A program made the translations under genes and the position numbers. A stretch of DNA of 64,000 nucleotides from Candidatus Galacturonatibacter soehngenii (GTDB taxonomy: Bacteria; Bacillota; Clostridia; Lachnospirales; Lachnospiraceae), in NCBI RefSeq assembly GCF_008830185.1, contig NZ_WAGX01000008.1, forward strand, positions 310,001-374,000, read 5' to 3'. The notes below the pieces were generated by a model. That model saw nothing but the letters and a program-made list of their open reading frames with translations. It was not told the DNA's origin and searched no databases. Positions 54,917 through 64,000 of the stretch are shown here, in pieces. Within the stretch, counting starts at the first letter, position 1. Each line of letters begins with the position of its first letter.

Positions 54917-55492
54917 ATGAATCAACAAGAAAAAGATACGCGTCAGTTAATTATAGATACCGCGAAAGATTTGATAAATGAAACTGGTAACATTGAAGAG
55001 ATAACAGTTCGACAGATTGCAAAAAGAGCAGAAGTAGGGATTGGCTTAATTAATTATCATTTCAAAAGTAAAGACAATTTATTAAGTGAAGCGGTTGGTG
55101 ATGTCATGAGTGAAATGATTTGCAAATTTACGAAAGAAGATAGCAATAGCATGATATCCCCTGTAGTTAAGCTTAAAGCACTGTTAAAAGAGCTATATTC
55201 CTTTGCAGGAAGAAATGAAAAGTTAATTCACTTTATCCTAAATAGAGAAGTTGTAGGAGGGGATTTTAAAACTGCACTATACTTAATTTCTTTTCTAAAA
55301 GAGATATTTGGCGAGAATGAAGACGAAATGAAATTAAGAATTATAGCTTTGCAGATTTTGTTACCAATTCAAGTTACAGGGCTTAATGAGGAGTCTTTTC
55401 TTATGTATAGTGGAATTGATTTGTCTAATGTAGAACAAAGAGAGAGATTTATTGATGCATTAATTAATAATTTAATGAAAGAAAAGGGGTAG
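54917..55492 (+). CDS. TetR-family regulator
   Basis: A 191-residue TetR protein. The HTH occupies about 10-60 (VRQIAKRAEVGIGLINYHFK), and the rest is the helical ligand domain. GGAGAAAG precedes the ATG and a perfect 14-bp palindrome covers the promoter. It is followed directly by a small membrane protein and by what appears to be a flavodoxin remnant, so the operon once controlled a flavodoxin-type gene. Confidence 0.92.
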   Translation: MNQQEKDTRQLIIDTAKDLINETGNIEEITVRQIAKRAEVGIGLINYHFKSKDNLLSEAVGDVMSEMICKFTKEDSNSMISPVVKLKALLKELYSFAGRNEKLIHFILNREVVGGDFKTALYLISFLKEIFGENEDEMKLRIIALQILLPIQVTGLNEESFLMYSGIDLSNVEQRERFIDALINNLMKEKG

Positions 55493-55495
55493 AAC

Positions 55496-55711
55496 ATGAA
55501 AACTGTAACGTTAATTAGTTCAATTATTACAACATTACTAATTATGAGCACAATGATATGCGGAATGTGGCTCAAAGCAAAGAATATTAGTGACCCTTCA
55601 TCACTTGCTTTTCACATGAATTTTGGAATTGCATCTGTAGTATTTTGTTTCATTACAATGATACTTCTTATCATCTTTTTATTAGGGATAAAGAAAAAAG
55701 GTGAGGAATGA
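55496..55711 (+). CDS. small two-helix membrane protein
   Basis: A 71-residue protein with two membrane helices (about 5-25 and 43-65) and a basic end (KKKGEE). It starts four bases after the TetR stop and its own stop overlaps a following ATG. I do not recognise the family. The operon order suggests a partner or target of the TetR system. Confidence 0.7.
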   Translation: MKTVTLISSIITTLLIMSTMICGMWLKAKNISDPSSLAFHMNFGIASVVFCFITMILLIIFLLGIKKKGEE

Positions 55712-55907
55712 AAACCATTATTTTATATGCAATGCTTATTCAAACAATACCGCGAAAGTCATTCATACTAATATACCGCAGAAGTTACTCAATCATACAT
55801 CTTATATTGAATCCTTTGGTGGCATCTTGCCCTTTACAACACCAAAAAACAAAGAGTGGATAAAAGAAGAAAATATTTCGAATATGTTGAATGAGATGTC
55901 TAAATAA
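55708..55907 (+). pseudogene. flavodoxin-family gene remnant
   Basis: The frame from 55708 opens with MKTIILYA, the flavodoxin first strand, then loses its expected T/S-rich phosphate loop. Another frame from about 55760 reads IHTNIPQKLLNHTSYIESFG and continues like the C-terminus of flavodoxin-5/protoporphyrinogen-oxidase-like proteins (ESFGG). Most of the middle of the protein is missing, so this is a gene with a large deletion and a frameshift. Confidence 0.5.
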
Positions 55908-55925
55908 TAGTTAAAGTTTTACGGA

Positions 55926-55966
55926 TTGGACTTATATCCTATAGCAGATATAAGTCCATTTTGTAT
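55926..55966 (+). terminator. intrinsic terminator
   Basis: GGACTTATATC and GATATAAGTCC pair over 11 bp, followed by ATTTTG. Ends the TetR operon. Confidence 0.8.
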
Positions 55967-56055
55967 AGAGAAAATCGGGTAAAAATATTCTAAAAGATAC
56001 AAAAAAAGCATAAGTAAACAAAATATGTACATATTGTGTACATAACAGAAATTTG

Positions 56056-56084
56056 TTGAATTAAACAATACTTAGTGTTACAAT
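56056..56084 (+). promoter_or_regulatory. secA promoter
   Basis: TTGAAT (56056-56061), a 17-bp spacer and TACAAT (56079-56084), 64 bases before the start codon. Confidence 0.65.
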
Positions 56085-56147
56085 AACCATTAAGAGTATT
56101 TTTTAGAGAACAATAAAAAGAAAATTGTAGCATATAGGAGTATGAGA

Positions 56148-58712
56148 ATGGGATTTTTTCAAAAAGTATTTGGGACGCATAGTGAAAGAGAATTAAAGTT
56201 GGTTTATCCAATTGTAAACAAGATTGAGGCACTTCAATCTACAATGGGTGCTCTTACAGATGAACAGCTAAGAGAAAAGACCAAAGAATATAAAAAGCGA
56301 GTTGCAGACGGGGAATCATTAGACAGTATCTTACCAGAGGCATATGCTACGGTAAGAGAAGCAGCAAAAAGAGTTCTTAAAATGGAACATTATAGAGTTC
56401 AGCTCATTGGTGGTGTAATTCTTCATCAAGGTAGAATAGCTGAAATGAAAACTGGTGAAGGAAAAACCTTAGTTTCTACTTTACCGGCTTATTTGAATGC
56501 GTTAACTGGCAAAGGTGTGCATGTTGTAACCGTTAATGATTACCTTGCTCATCGTGATGCTGAGTGGATGGGGCAAGTACATGAATTCTTGGGATTAACA
56601 GTAGGTACGGTGTTAAATTCCATGGATAATAATGAAAGAAGAGAGGCATATGCATGTGATATCACTTATGTAACCAACAATGAATTAGGTTTTGATTACT
56701 TAAGAGATAACATGGTTATTTATAAAGAACAATTGGTAATGAGAGAGTTAAACTATGCAATCATCGATGAAGTTGACTCTGTTTTAATCGACGAGGCAAG
56801 AACTCCTCTTATTATTTCAGGCCAAAGTGGAAAATCAACTAAGTTGTATGAAGCCTGTGATATCTTAGCAAGACAGTTAAAACGCGGTGAAGCAAGCGGA
56901 GAGTTCACTAAGATGGCAGCCATTATGGGTGAAGAAATCACAGAAACTGGTGATTTTATTGTAAATGAAAAGGACAAAGTAGTTAACCTGACTGAAGAAG
57001 GTGTTGCAAAAGTAGAAAAATTCTTTGGTTTAGAAAACTTAGCAGATGCGGAAAACTTAGAAGTTCAGCATAATATCATATTAGCTCTTCGTGCGCATAA
57101 TTTAATGTTTCGAGATCAAGACTATGTAGTAAAGGATGACCAGGTTTTAATTGTAGATGAATTTACAGGACGTATTATGCCTGGTAGAAGATATTCTGAC
57201 GGATTACATCAAGCAATTGAAGCTAAGGAACACGTTAAGGTTAAAAGAGAAAGTAAAACATTAGCAAATATTACATTCCAAAATTTCTTCAATAAATATA
57301 CCAAAAAATGTGGTATGACAGGTACAGCACTAACAGAAGAAAAGGAATTTAGAGATATTTACGGCATGGATGTTATTGAAATTCCGACTAATAAACCTGT
57401 TGTTCGTATAGACAAACAAGATGCTGTTTATAAGACAAAAAAAGAAAAACTACATGCAGTTATTAATGAAATTGAAGAATCCTATAAAAAAGGGCAGCCT
57501 GTGTTAGTAGGTACAATTACCATTGAGTCCTCCGAAGAAGTAAGTGCATTACTAAAGAAAAGAGGAATACCTCATAAAGTATTAAATGCCAAATTCCACG
57601 AATTAGAAGCAGAAATTGTAGCGGAAGCAGGTATTCATAAAGCAGTAACCATTGCAACCAACATGGCAGGTCGTGGTACGGATATTAAACTTGATGAAGA
57701 GGCAAAAGCAGCTGGTGGACTTAAGATAATTGGAACAGAGCGCCATGAGTCCAGACGTATTGATAATCAGTTAAGAGGTCGTTCCGGACGTCAAGGTGAT
57801 CTTGGTGAGTCAAGATTCTTTATTTCACTAGAAGATGATTTAATGAGATTGTTTGGTTCAGAACGTCTTATGAATATGTTTACTGCATTAGGTGTGCCAG
57901 AAAATGAGCAGATTGAACACAAAATGCTCTCAAATGCAATTGAAAAGGCACAGATGAAGATTGAGAATAATAACTTTGGTATCCGTAAGAATCTTCTTGA
58001 ATACGATCAGGTTATGAATGAACAACGTGAAATAATCTATGCAGAGAGAAGAAGAGTATTAGACGGAGAAAGCATGAGAGATGTTATCTATAAAATGATA
58101 ACAGATACTGTAGAAAATGCCGTTGATTTAGTAGTTGGAGAAGAAAATATTCCAGAAGACTGGAACTTAACTGAACTAAATTCTTTACTGATTCCTATTA
58201 TACCTTTGAAAGAGATTACAAAGGACAAGGTAACAGGGCTTAAGAAGAATGAATTAAAGCATATGTTAAAGGAAATGGCTGTCAAACTTTACGAAGAAAA
58301 AGAAGCAGAGTTTCCAGAATCAGAAGCACTACGCGAATTAGAACGTGTGATACTACTTAAGGTAATTGATAAAAAATGGATGGATCATATTGATGATATG
58401 GACCAGCTACGTCAAGGAATTGGATTACAAGCGTATGGTCAAAAAGATCCATTGGTAGAATACAAACTAAGCGGTTATGAAATGTTTGATGCAATGACTG
58501 CAAATATACGAGAAGATACCATTCGACTTCTTATGCATGTAAGAATCGAACAAAAGGTAGAGCGAGAGCAGGTTGCTAAAGTAACTGGTACAAATAAAGA
58601 TGATACTGTTGCCAAAGGTCCAGTTCGTCGAGAAAACAATAAGGTTTATCCAAACGATTCTTGCCCATGTGGAAGTGGAAAGAAATACAAACAGTGCTGT
58701 GGTAAAGCTTAA
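56148..58712 (+). CDS. secA: protein translocase ATPase SecA
   Basis: An 854-residue motor of the Sec pathway. Walker A in [21 protein letters not shown] (DEAD-like box), the [16 protein letters not shown] and [15 protein letters not shown] motor motifs, and a C-terminal zinc-binding tail [15 protein letters not shown] that binds lipid and SecB-like partners. The ATG at 56148 has TAGGAG seven bases upstream; the one at 56142 is too close. Full family length. Confidence 0.98.
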   Translation: MGFFQKVFGTHSERELKLVYPIVNKIEALQSTMGALTDEQLREKTKEYKKRVADGESLDSILPEAYATVREAAKRVLKMEHYRVQLIGGVILHQGRIAEMKTGEGKTLVSTLPAYLNALTGKGVHVVTVNDYLAHRDAEWMGQVHEFLGLTVGTVLNSMDNNERREAYACDITYVTNNELGFDYLRDNMVIYKEQLVMRELNYAIIDEVDSVLIDEARTPLIISGQSGKSTKLYEACDILARQLKRGEASGEFTKMAAIMGEEITETGDFIVNEKDKVVNLTEEGVAKVEKFFGLENLADAENLEVQHNIILALRAHNLMFRDQDYVVKDDQVLIVDEFTGRIMPGRRYSDGLHQAIEAKEHVKVKRESKTLANITFQNFFNKYTKKCGMTGTALTEEKEFRDIYGMDVIEIPTNKPVVRIDKQDAVYKTKKEKLHAVINEIEESYKKGQPVLVGTITIESSEEVSALLKKRGIPHKVLNAKFHELEAEIVAEAGIHKAVTIATNMAGRGTDIKLDEEAKAAGGLKIIGTERHESRRIDNQLRGRSGRQGDLGESRFFISLEDDLMRLFGSERLMNMFTALGVPENEQIEHKMLSNAIEKAQMKIENNNFGIRKNLLEYDQVMNEQREIIYAERRRVLDGESMRDVIYKMITDTVENAVDLVVGEENIPEDWNLTELNSLLIPIIPLKEITKDKVTGLKKNELKHMLKEMAVKLYEEKEAEFPESEALRELERVILLKVIDKKWMDHIDDMDQLRQGIGLQAYGQKDPLVEYKLSGYEMFDAMTANIREDTIRLLMHVRIEQKVEREQVAKVTGTNKDDTVAKGPVRRENNKVYPNDSCPCGSGKKYKQCCGKA

Positions 58713-58750
58713 TCAATAATTAGAATTTAATATAGAAAGAAGGTACAAGG

Positions 58751-59873
58751 TTGATAGAACTCGATCAATTTAAAGCGACGCTAAATACCTATACAGAAGG
58801 ACTAATGGAAGTCAGGGATTCACTTTGAATTAGATAGGAAAGAAAAGCGAATCGAAGAATTAGAGAGAAATATGGAGGCTCCTGATTATTGGGATAATCC
58901 AGAAAAATCTCAAAATGGTATGAAAGAGCTAAAGTCTCTTAAAGATGATATTGAAGATTATGAAGAATTAAAGAACACTTATGAGGAAATCGAAACCTTA
59001 ATTGAAATGGGTTACGAGGAAAACGATGAAACGCTCATTCCTGAAATAGATGAACTTTTGACTAGGTTTATCGAAAAGATTGACAGTGTAAGAATTCGAA
59101 CTCTTTTATCAGGTGAATACGACAAAGACGGGGCTATTGTAACGCTGCACGCAGGTGCAGGCGGTACAGAAGCCTGTGACTGGGTTAGTATGTTATACCG
59201 TATGTACAGTAAGTGGGTAGATTCAAAAGGATTTACACAGGAAGTACTCGATTATTTAGATGGAGAAGAAGCAGGAATAAAGTCTATTACCTTTCAGGTA
59301 AATGGAGAAAATGCATACGGCTATCTAAAAAGCGAAAAAGGAGTTCATCGTTTGGTTCGAATTTCACCGTTTAATGCAGCAGGGAAGAGACAGACCTCCT
59401 TTGCATCTTGTGATGTAATGCCAGACATAGAAGAGGATACAGGAATTGATATCAATGAAGACGATTTACGAATTGATACCTATCGTTCCAGTGGAGCAGG
59501 GGGACAGCATATCAATAAAACTTCCTCAGCGATACGAATCACACATATACCAACAGGCATTGTAGTACAATGTCAAAATGAACGTTCTCAACATAGTAAC
59601 AAAGATAAAGCAATGCAGATGTTGAAAGCAAAGTTGTATTTATTAAAAGAACAAGAAAATGCTGAAAAAATATCAGACATTCGTGGAGAAGTAAAAGAGA
59701 TTGGATGGGGTAATCAGATACGTTCTTATGTAATGCAGCCGTATACTATGGTGAAAGACCACAGAACGAATGTTGAATCAGGAAATGTGGATAGTGTGAT
59801 GAATGGTAACATTGATTCCTTTATTAATGGATACTTAAAGTGGAATAGCATGAATTCAAACAAGGAGGATTAG
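58751..59873 (+). CDS. prfB: peptide chain release factor 2 with programmed +1 frameshift
   Basis: The gene starts at TTG 58751 with AGAAGG upstream. The first 25 codons end with CTT at 58823-58825 and an in-frame TGA at 58826-58828. Skipping one base gives GAA-TTA-GAT and the rest of RF2: the SPF anticodon tripeptide in VRISPFNAAG, and GGQ in SSGAGGQHINKTSSA. AGGGA upstream (58814-58818) is the internal ribosome-site stimulator. RF2 reads UGA, so low RF2 raises its own frameshifting. Follows secA closely. Confidence 0.96.
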
Positions 59874-59874
59874 A

Positions 59875-60339
59875 ATGGAAGACATAAAACCAATCATATT
59901 CAAGCTGGACAACGAATCTTATGGAATTGATATTTCATTAGTGAATGCGATAGAGCCATCTTTGCAAACTGTGAAAATTCCAAATGCCCCAAGTCATATC
60001 AAAGGAATTATTAATCTTAGAGGCGACATCATTCCAGTATTTAGTTTGAGAAGCAAATTCAATATGAAAGAACAAACTGAAAATAGTGCAGAACAAAAGA
60101 TTATTGTAACCAATATCAAAGGAATGCCAATTGCTCTTGAAGTAGATATGGTAAGTGAAATTCAAACAATTGATAAAACTAATATAACGGATGTTCCTGA
60201 AATTGTAAAATCATATGATACTTTATATATTAAATCAATTGCAAAGATTGATCAAAATATTGTAATCATATTAAATACAGAGAAACTTATGTCGGATGAA
60301 GAACAAGAAAATATAGCACAATTTATGATTAATCAATAG
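59875..60339 (+). CDS. cheW: chemotaxis coupling protein CheW
   Basis: A 154-residue protein with the CheW fold (IIFKLDNESYGIDISLVNAI at the start, IKGIINLRGDIIPVFSLR in the middle). It links chemoreceptors to CheA. It begins one base after the RF2 stop, and there are no other che genes nearby, so it is probably a secondary CheW. Confidence 0.9.
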   Translation: MEDIKPIIFKLDNESYGIDISLVNAIEPSLQTVKIPNAPSHIKGIINLRGDIIPVFSLRSKFNMKEQTENSAEQKIIVTNIKGMPIALEVDMVSEIQTIDKTNITDVPEIVKSYDTLYIKSIAKIDQNIVIILNTEKLMSDEEQENIAQFMINQ

Positions 60340-60350
60340 TTTATTAAAAA

Positions 60351-60384
60351 AGAAGGACAGGAAGATAAACCTGTCCTTTTATAG
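60351..60384 (+). terminator. intrinsic terminator
   Basis: AAGGACAGG and CCTGTCCTT pair over nine bases, followed by TTATAG. Confidence 0.75.
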
Positions 60385-60479
60385 ATAACAAATGAAACTT
60401 TATGAAAAGATATATTTTATCATTTAGGTCAAAAAATTACATATTTATTGCATTAAATATATGAATAAACAAAAAACGG

Positions 60480-60508
60480 TTGCACAGAATACTTTATTGT
60501 GTTAATAT
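60480..60508 (+). promoter_or_regulatory. promoter of the threonine-branch operon
   Basis: TTGCAC (60480-60485), a 17-bp spacer and TAATAT (60503-60508). CACA and TGTG (60484-60502 region) form a partial dyad inside it that might bind the ACT-domain regulator. Confidence 0.65.
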
Positions 60509-60560
60509 CTTTGTTGGAAATACAAATGTTTTTCGTGTGCAAACAAAGAGGAAGGATTGT

Positions 60561-61004
60561 ATGATAGAAAGAGAAAAATATTATGTAGTAAAGCAAAAGG
60601 CAGTGCCAGAAGTTTTGCTAAAAGTAGTAGAAGCGAAAAGGCTATTAGACGCAGAGAAGGTTATGACCGTTCAAGAAGCTACAGAGAAGGTTGGAATCAG
60701 TAGAAGCTCTTTTTATAAGTATAAAGACGATATTTTTCCGTATCATGAAAATGCAAAAGGAAAAACAATGACATTTGTGATTCAGTTAGATGATGTTCCA
60801 GGACTTTTATCAGAAGTATTGGCAACCATTGCTGAATATAATGGTAATGTATTAACCATTCATCAGACGATTCCGATTAATGGAATTGCTACATTAACTT
60901 TAAGTGTAGACATATTACCAGATTCGGGAGATGTTGGTAAAATGATAGAAAACATTGAAATAATCAACGGAATTCATTATTTGAAAATTCTTGCTAAGGA
61001 GTGA
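60561..61004 (+). CDS. ACT-domain regulator (UPF0735, PheB/ThrR-like)
   Basis: A 147-residue protein with an N-terminal HTH-like segment (MTVQEATEKVGISRSSFYKY, about 35-54) and a C-terminal ACT domain (about 70-145, FVIQLDDVPGLLSEVLATIA). ACT domains bind amino acids. Relatives in Bacillus repress threonine biosynthesis. Here it directly precedes homoserine dehydrogenase, so threonine- or isoleucine-responsive control of the operon is likely. ATG at 60561 follows GAGGAAGG. Confidence 0.9.
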   Translation: MIEREKYYVVKQKAVPEVLLKVVEAKRLLDAEKVMTVQEATEKVGISRSSFYKYKDDIFPYHENAKGKTMTFVIQLDDVPGLLSEVLATIAEYNGNVLTIHQTIPINGIATLTLSVDILPDSGDVGKMIENIEIINGIHYLKILAKE

Positions 61005-61009
61005 AAAAA

Positions 61010-62227
61010 ATGATAAGTATTGGTGTATTAGGATATGGCACGGTTGGTTCTGGAGTCGTAGAGGTATTAAATACCAACCAGGACAGTATTAATAAACGAG
61101 CAAATGAAGAGATTAATATAAAATATGTTTTGGATTTAAGAGATTTTCCAGGAGATCCAATTCAGGAGAAAATAGTTCATGACTTCGACACAATTTTAAA
61201 CGATGATGACGTTAAAATTATTGTTGAAGTAATGGGTGGGGTAGAACCAGCCTATACCTTTGTAAAAAGTGCGCTATTAGCAGGTAAAAGTGTTTGTACA
61301 TCAAACAAAGAATTAGTTGCTAAGCATGGTAGTGAATTACTTCAAATTGCAAGGGAGCAAAATATTAATTTCCTATTCGAAGCCAGTGTTGGCGGAGGAA
61401 TACCAATTATCAGACCATTAAATTCTTCTTTAACAGCAGACGAAATTGATGAAATTACGGGCATATTAAATGGAACGACGAATTATATATTAAGTAAAAT
61501 GACCTTTGAGGGTCTAGATTTTGATACTGTACTAAAAGATGCGCAAGACAAAGGATTCGCAGAAAGAAATCCTGAAGCTGACGTAGAAGGATACGATGCT
61601 TGTAGAAAGATAGCAATCTTATCCTCATTAGCCTTTGGAAATCAAGTAGATTATGAAGATATCTATACAGAAGGTATTACAAAGATTACTGCTTGTGACA
61701 TCAAATATGCGAAGAGCATGGGAAAGGCGATTAAATTATTAGCATCCAGCAAACGCGTAGGAGATAGTTTCTATGCTATGGTAGCTCCTTTTTTAATTTC
61801 ATCAGAACACCCACTTTATAGTGTTAACAATGTATTCAATGGTATTTTTGCACATGGTAATGTACTTGGAGATGTTATGTTCTATGGTAGTGGAGCAGGA
61901 AAGCTTCCAACCGCAAGTGCTGTAGTCGCGGATGTGGTAGATGCAGCAAAACATATGAATCGTAATATTATGCAGCTTTGGAGCAATAAAAAGCTTGAGC
62001 TTGCTGATATAAAGACAGCAAAAAGAAAGTTTTTTGTTCGAATGAGTGGAGATGCAAAAACAAGATTAGAAGAAATACATAAAGTTTTTGGAGACGTTCA
62101 ACTGGTTACCGTGCCTGAATTAGAAAATGAATTTGGATTTATAACAAGTATTTTGACAGAAGCACAGTATCAGGAAAAGGCAGAAAAGTGTCAAGGAATC
62201 ATTAACAGAATCCGTATAGAAGACTAA
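61010..62227 (+). CDS. hom: homoserine dehydrogenase
   Basis: A 405-residue enzyme: NAD(P)-binding GYGTVGSGVVEV near the start, catalytic core with NKELVAKHG and the GILNGTTNYILSKM segment, C-terminal ACT domain (about 335-405) for feedback control. It reduces aspartate semialdehyde to homoserine. The ATG at 61010 is preferred over GTG 61001 because AAGGAG overlaps the latter. Cotranscribed with the ACT regulator and the ApgM-like gene. Confidence 0.96.
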   Translation: MISIGVLGYGTVGSGVVEVLNTNQDSINKRANEEINIKYVLDLRDFPGDPIQEKIVHDFDTILNDDDVKIIVEVMGGVEPAYTFVKSALLAGKSVCTSNKELVAKHGSELLQIAREQNINFLFEASVGGGIPIIRPLNSSLTADEIDEITGILNGTTNYILSKMTFEGLDFDTVLKDAQDKGFAERNPEADVEGYDACRKIAILSSLAFGNQVDYEDIYTEGITKITACDIKYAKSMGKAIKLLASSKRVGDSFYAMVAPFLISSEHPLYSVNNVFNGIFAHGNVLGDVMFYGSGAGKLPTASAVVADVVDAAKHMNRNIMQLWSNKKLELADIKTAKRKFFVRMSGDAKTRLEEIHKVFGDVQLVTVPELENEFGFITSILTEAQYQEKAEKCQGIINRIRIED

Positions 62228-62241
62228 TTGAGGTGAGCCAC

Positions 62242-63444
62242 ATGAAATATGTTATAGTACTTGGAGATGGAATGTCAGATGAGCCAATAAAAGAACTTGG
62301 GAATCAAACCCCAATTTCCTTTGCCAATACTCCAAAGTTAGATGAATTATCCAAAAAATCAGAAATAGGTCTTGTTAGTACCATACCACAAGGAATGAAA
62401 CCAGGAAGTGATACTGCTAATCTATCGGTACTAGGTTATGATCCAAAAAGTTATTATACGGGACGCTCTCCACTTGAAGCCCTAAGTATTGGTGTGGATA
62501 TGAAAGATACTGATATAGCAATACGCTGTAATATTGTAACACTATCAGAGGATGATAGACCATATGAAGAAAAGAGTATCATTGACCATAGCGCAAGTGA
62601 AATAAGCACAGAAGAAGCAGCTGTTTTATTAGAGGCAGTAAAAAAAGAATTATCAAACGAAATCTTTTCCTACTATCTTGGAATCAGCTACCGCCATCTG
62701 CTTATTTGGGATAAAGGGCAGGTAGTCGAGCTGACACCACCTCATGATATATTGGGCAAAGTGATTGGACAGTATCTTCCACAAGAAGAATTGTTAAAGG
62801 AAATGATGATAAAAAGTTATGATATATTAGTCAATCATCCAATCAATTTAGCACGAAAAGAAAAGGGGTTACATCCAGCCAATTCGATTTGGTTTTGGGG
62901 TGCAGGAACCAAACCAGCACTATCCTCCTTTGAAGAAAAAACCCACAAAAAAGGTGCTATGATTTCTGCAGTTGATTTGCTAAAAGGCATCGCAGTAGGT
63001 GCTGGTATGCTAAATATCGAGGTAGAGGGTGCTGATGGTACCCTTGAAACGAACTATGAAGGAAAAGCGAAGGCAGCAGTAGAGGTATTAACAAAACAAG
63101 ATTATGATTTTGTATATATACATGTAGAAGCACCAGATGAAATGGGGCATCAAGGAAGTGTGGAAAAAAAGATTAAAGCAATCGAATATTTGGACCAAAG
63201 AGTGATTAAGATTGTAGCAGAAAATCTTGATGCTTTAAAGGTAGATTATAGAATGCTTGTACTCCCAGATCACCCGACACCTATTTGTGTTAGAACGCAT
63301 ACAAGTGATCCTGTTCCATACATGCTCTATGACAGTACCAATCCTCAATCACGTAATTGGAATTACAACGAAAAAGAAGCAAAAGAAAGTGGAAACTATA
63401 TCGCACAAGGCCATACCATCATAGATTATTTGTTTTCTAAATAA
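62242..63444 (+). CDS. ApgM-family protein, probable alternative homoserine kinase
   Basis: A 400-residue member of the cofactor-independent phosphoglycerate mutase family (alkaline phosphatase fold): VLGDGMSDEPI at the start, GSDTANLSVLGYDP with the reactive Ser, LPDHPTPICVRTHTSDPVP at the metal site. A subgroup of this family is proposed to act as homoserine kinase when it lies beside hom and thrB is missing, as here. The ATG at 62242 is chosen; GTG 62233 lies inside the ribosome site. It is the last gene of the threonine unit. Confidence 0.88.
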   Translation: MKYVIVLGDGMSDEPIKELGNQTPISFANTPKLDELSKKSEIGLVSTIPQGMKPGSDTANLSVLGYDPKSYYTGRSPLEALSIGVDMKDTDIAIRCNIVTLSEDDRPYEEKSIIDHSASEISTEEAAVLLEAVKKELSNEIFSYYLGISYRHLLIWDKGQVVELTPPHDILGKVIGQYLPQEELLKEMMIKSYDILVNHPINLARKEKGLHPANSIWFWGAGTKPALSSFEEKTHKKGAMISAVDLLKGIAVGAGMLNIEVEGADGTLETNYEGKAKAAVEVLTKQDYDFVYIHVEAPDEMGHQGSVEKKIKAIEYLDQRVIKIVAENLDALKVDYRMLVLPDHPTPICVRTHTSDPVPYMLYDSTNPQSRNWNYNEKEAKESGNYIAQGHTIIDYLFSK

Positions 63445-63449
63445 TAAAA

Positions 63450-63496
63450 GAAAGCTATTGCACGTTATGAAAGTACGAATGCAATAGCTTTTTGTT
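63450..63496 (+). terminator. intrinsic terminator
   Basis: AAAGCTATTGCA and TGCAATAGCTTT pair over 12 bases, followed by TTGTTTT. It sits between convergent genes. Confidence 0.85.
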
Positions 63497-63510
63497 TTAT
63501 AGAAAAGTTT

Positions 63511-63936
63511 TTAAAACGAGGTTAAATCGATATCAAAAACAAGAAGTAAAAAATTTCGAAGCAGGCAAAATAAGATAAGTATAGCAAGACCAATCCAAAG
63601 ATAGGTATCATGATATTTCATACCAACTTTTATCTTATGCTTGGATACATATTCAATGGTATTGCTAATCATATACCACAGATAAATGAAAACACCATAT
63701 AAGACAATGGGATTGTACCGAATAGATGAAAACAAATGACCATCCATTAACGCATGAACAGACCGAGTTCCACCACATCCAGGACAATATAATCCAGTTA
63801 TTTTATAAAACAAACAAGGTAATAAAAAAAGTTGATAGTTTATTTGAAACATATGTATGATTGAAAGAAAAAGGATTGCAACAAACAAAAGGATTGCACC
63901 TAATTTATATAAAAAATCATTCGTATCCGTATTCAT
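63511..63936 (-). CDS. DUF2752 membrane protein
   Basis: A 141-residue protein with three to four membrane helices and the family motif CPGCGGTR (C51, C54) between the first two. The last helix (about 112-132) is followed by a short tail. The function is unknown; the CxxC may bind metal or be redox-active. ATG at 63936 with GGGAG upstream. It is convergent with the threonine operon and nothing follows before the right edge. Confidence 0.85.
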   Translation of the reverse strand: MNTDTNDFLYKLGAILLFVAILFLSIIHMFQINYQLFLLPCLFYKITGLYCPGCGGTRSVHALMDGHLFSSIRYNPIVLYGVFIYLWYMISNTIEYVSKHKIKVGMKYHDTYLWIGLAILILFCLLRNFLLLVFDIDLTSF

Positions 63937-64000
63937 ATAAGCTCTCCCTTAAGTAAGAAACGTTATTTGTATCATACATTATCTTAACAAATTAAATATT

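Noticed and set aside
1-64000. CRISPR arrays, tRNA or rRNA genes, prophage
   Set aside because: No regularly spaced repeats, cloverleaf sequences, rRNA stretches or phage structural genes were seen on either strand.

Overview
The window is a stretch of a low-GC Gram-positive (Firmicutes) chromosome. T-box control of an aminoacyl-tRNA synthetase, a programmed frameshift in prfB, strong TTGACA/TATAAT promoters with AGGAGG-type ribosome sites, long HPF next to secA and prfB, and intracellular plant-polysaccharide degradation all fit a plant-fibre-degrading clostridium of the Lachnospiraceae type (inference; no rRNA is present to prove it). Most genes lie on the + strand.

Region 1 (1-24.5 kb) reads like a stress and xenobiotic-response island. 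It opens with a TetR-like tail and an alpha/beta hydrolase. A block at about 1.47-5.96 kb follows: an RsgA-like ribosome GTPase and an APH-type kinase behind a short leader peptide and terminator (attenuator layout), then a T-box-controlled threonyl-tRNA synthetase that lacks its N-terminal TGS domain. A decayed 3' end of a second hydrolase copy lies on the far side, so near-identical 66-bp direct repeats flank the block. Next come a QueD-like protein, two drug-sensing MerR regulators with 19-bp-spaced promoters, another small kinase, GNAT, HIT, ArsC-like and flavin-reductase genes, a glutathione peroxidase-thioredoxin-thioredoxin reductase operon, a MarR-pirin-nitroreductase operon, NUDIX and HAD enzymes, an IS110 element beside a frameshifted acetyltransferase, a radical-SAM protein and an Rrf2-YhgE/Pip operon.

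Region 2 (24.5-28.5 kb) holds a LysR gene divergent from a small membrane protein and a sodium-pump decarboxylase beta subunit, then a small unknown gene and a DUF1848 protein.

Region 3 (28.5-50.2 kb) is a carbohydrate locus: GH2 enzyme and AraC regulator on the minus strand; an LplB/YtcP/LplA-type ABC importer, GH3, GH67 alpha-glucuronidase and SGNH esterase on the plus strand; a LacI repressor; glycogen phosphorylase with a second LacI-type regulator; a PTS IIBC permease with a DUF4038 glycosidase. None of the enzymes has a visible signal peptide, so the picture is import of acetylated, glucuronosylated xylo-oligosaccharides and their breakdown in the cytoplasm.

Region 4 (50.2-64 kb) is mostly core: a short-chain dehydrogenase, a second thioredoxin reductase, an SH3/NlpC-P60 wall hydrolase, a 0.95-kb noncoding gap with an array of hairpins and tandem DnaA boxes, long HPF, a TetR operon with a flavodoxin remnant, secA, prfB, cheW, an ACT-domain regulator with homoserine dehydrogenase and an ApgM-family protein (probable alternative homoserine kinase), and a DUF2752 membrane protein. 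I saw no tRNA, rRNA, CRISPR array or prophage.
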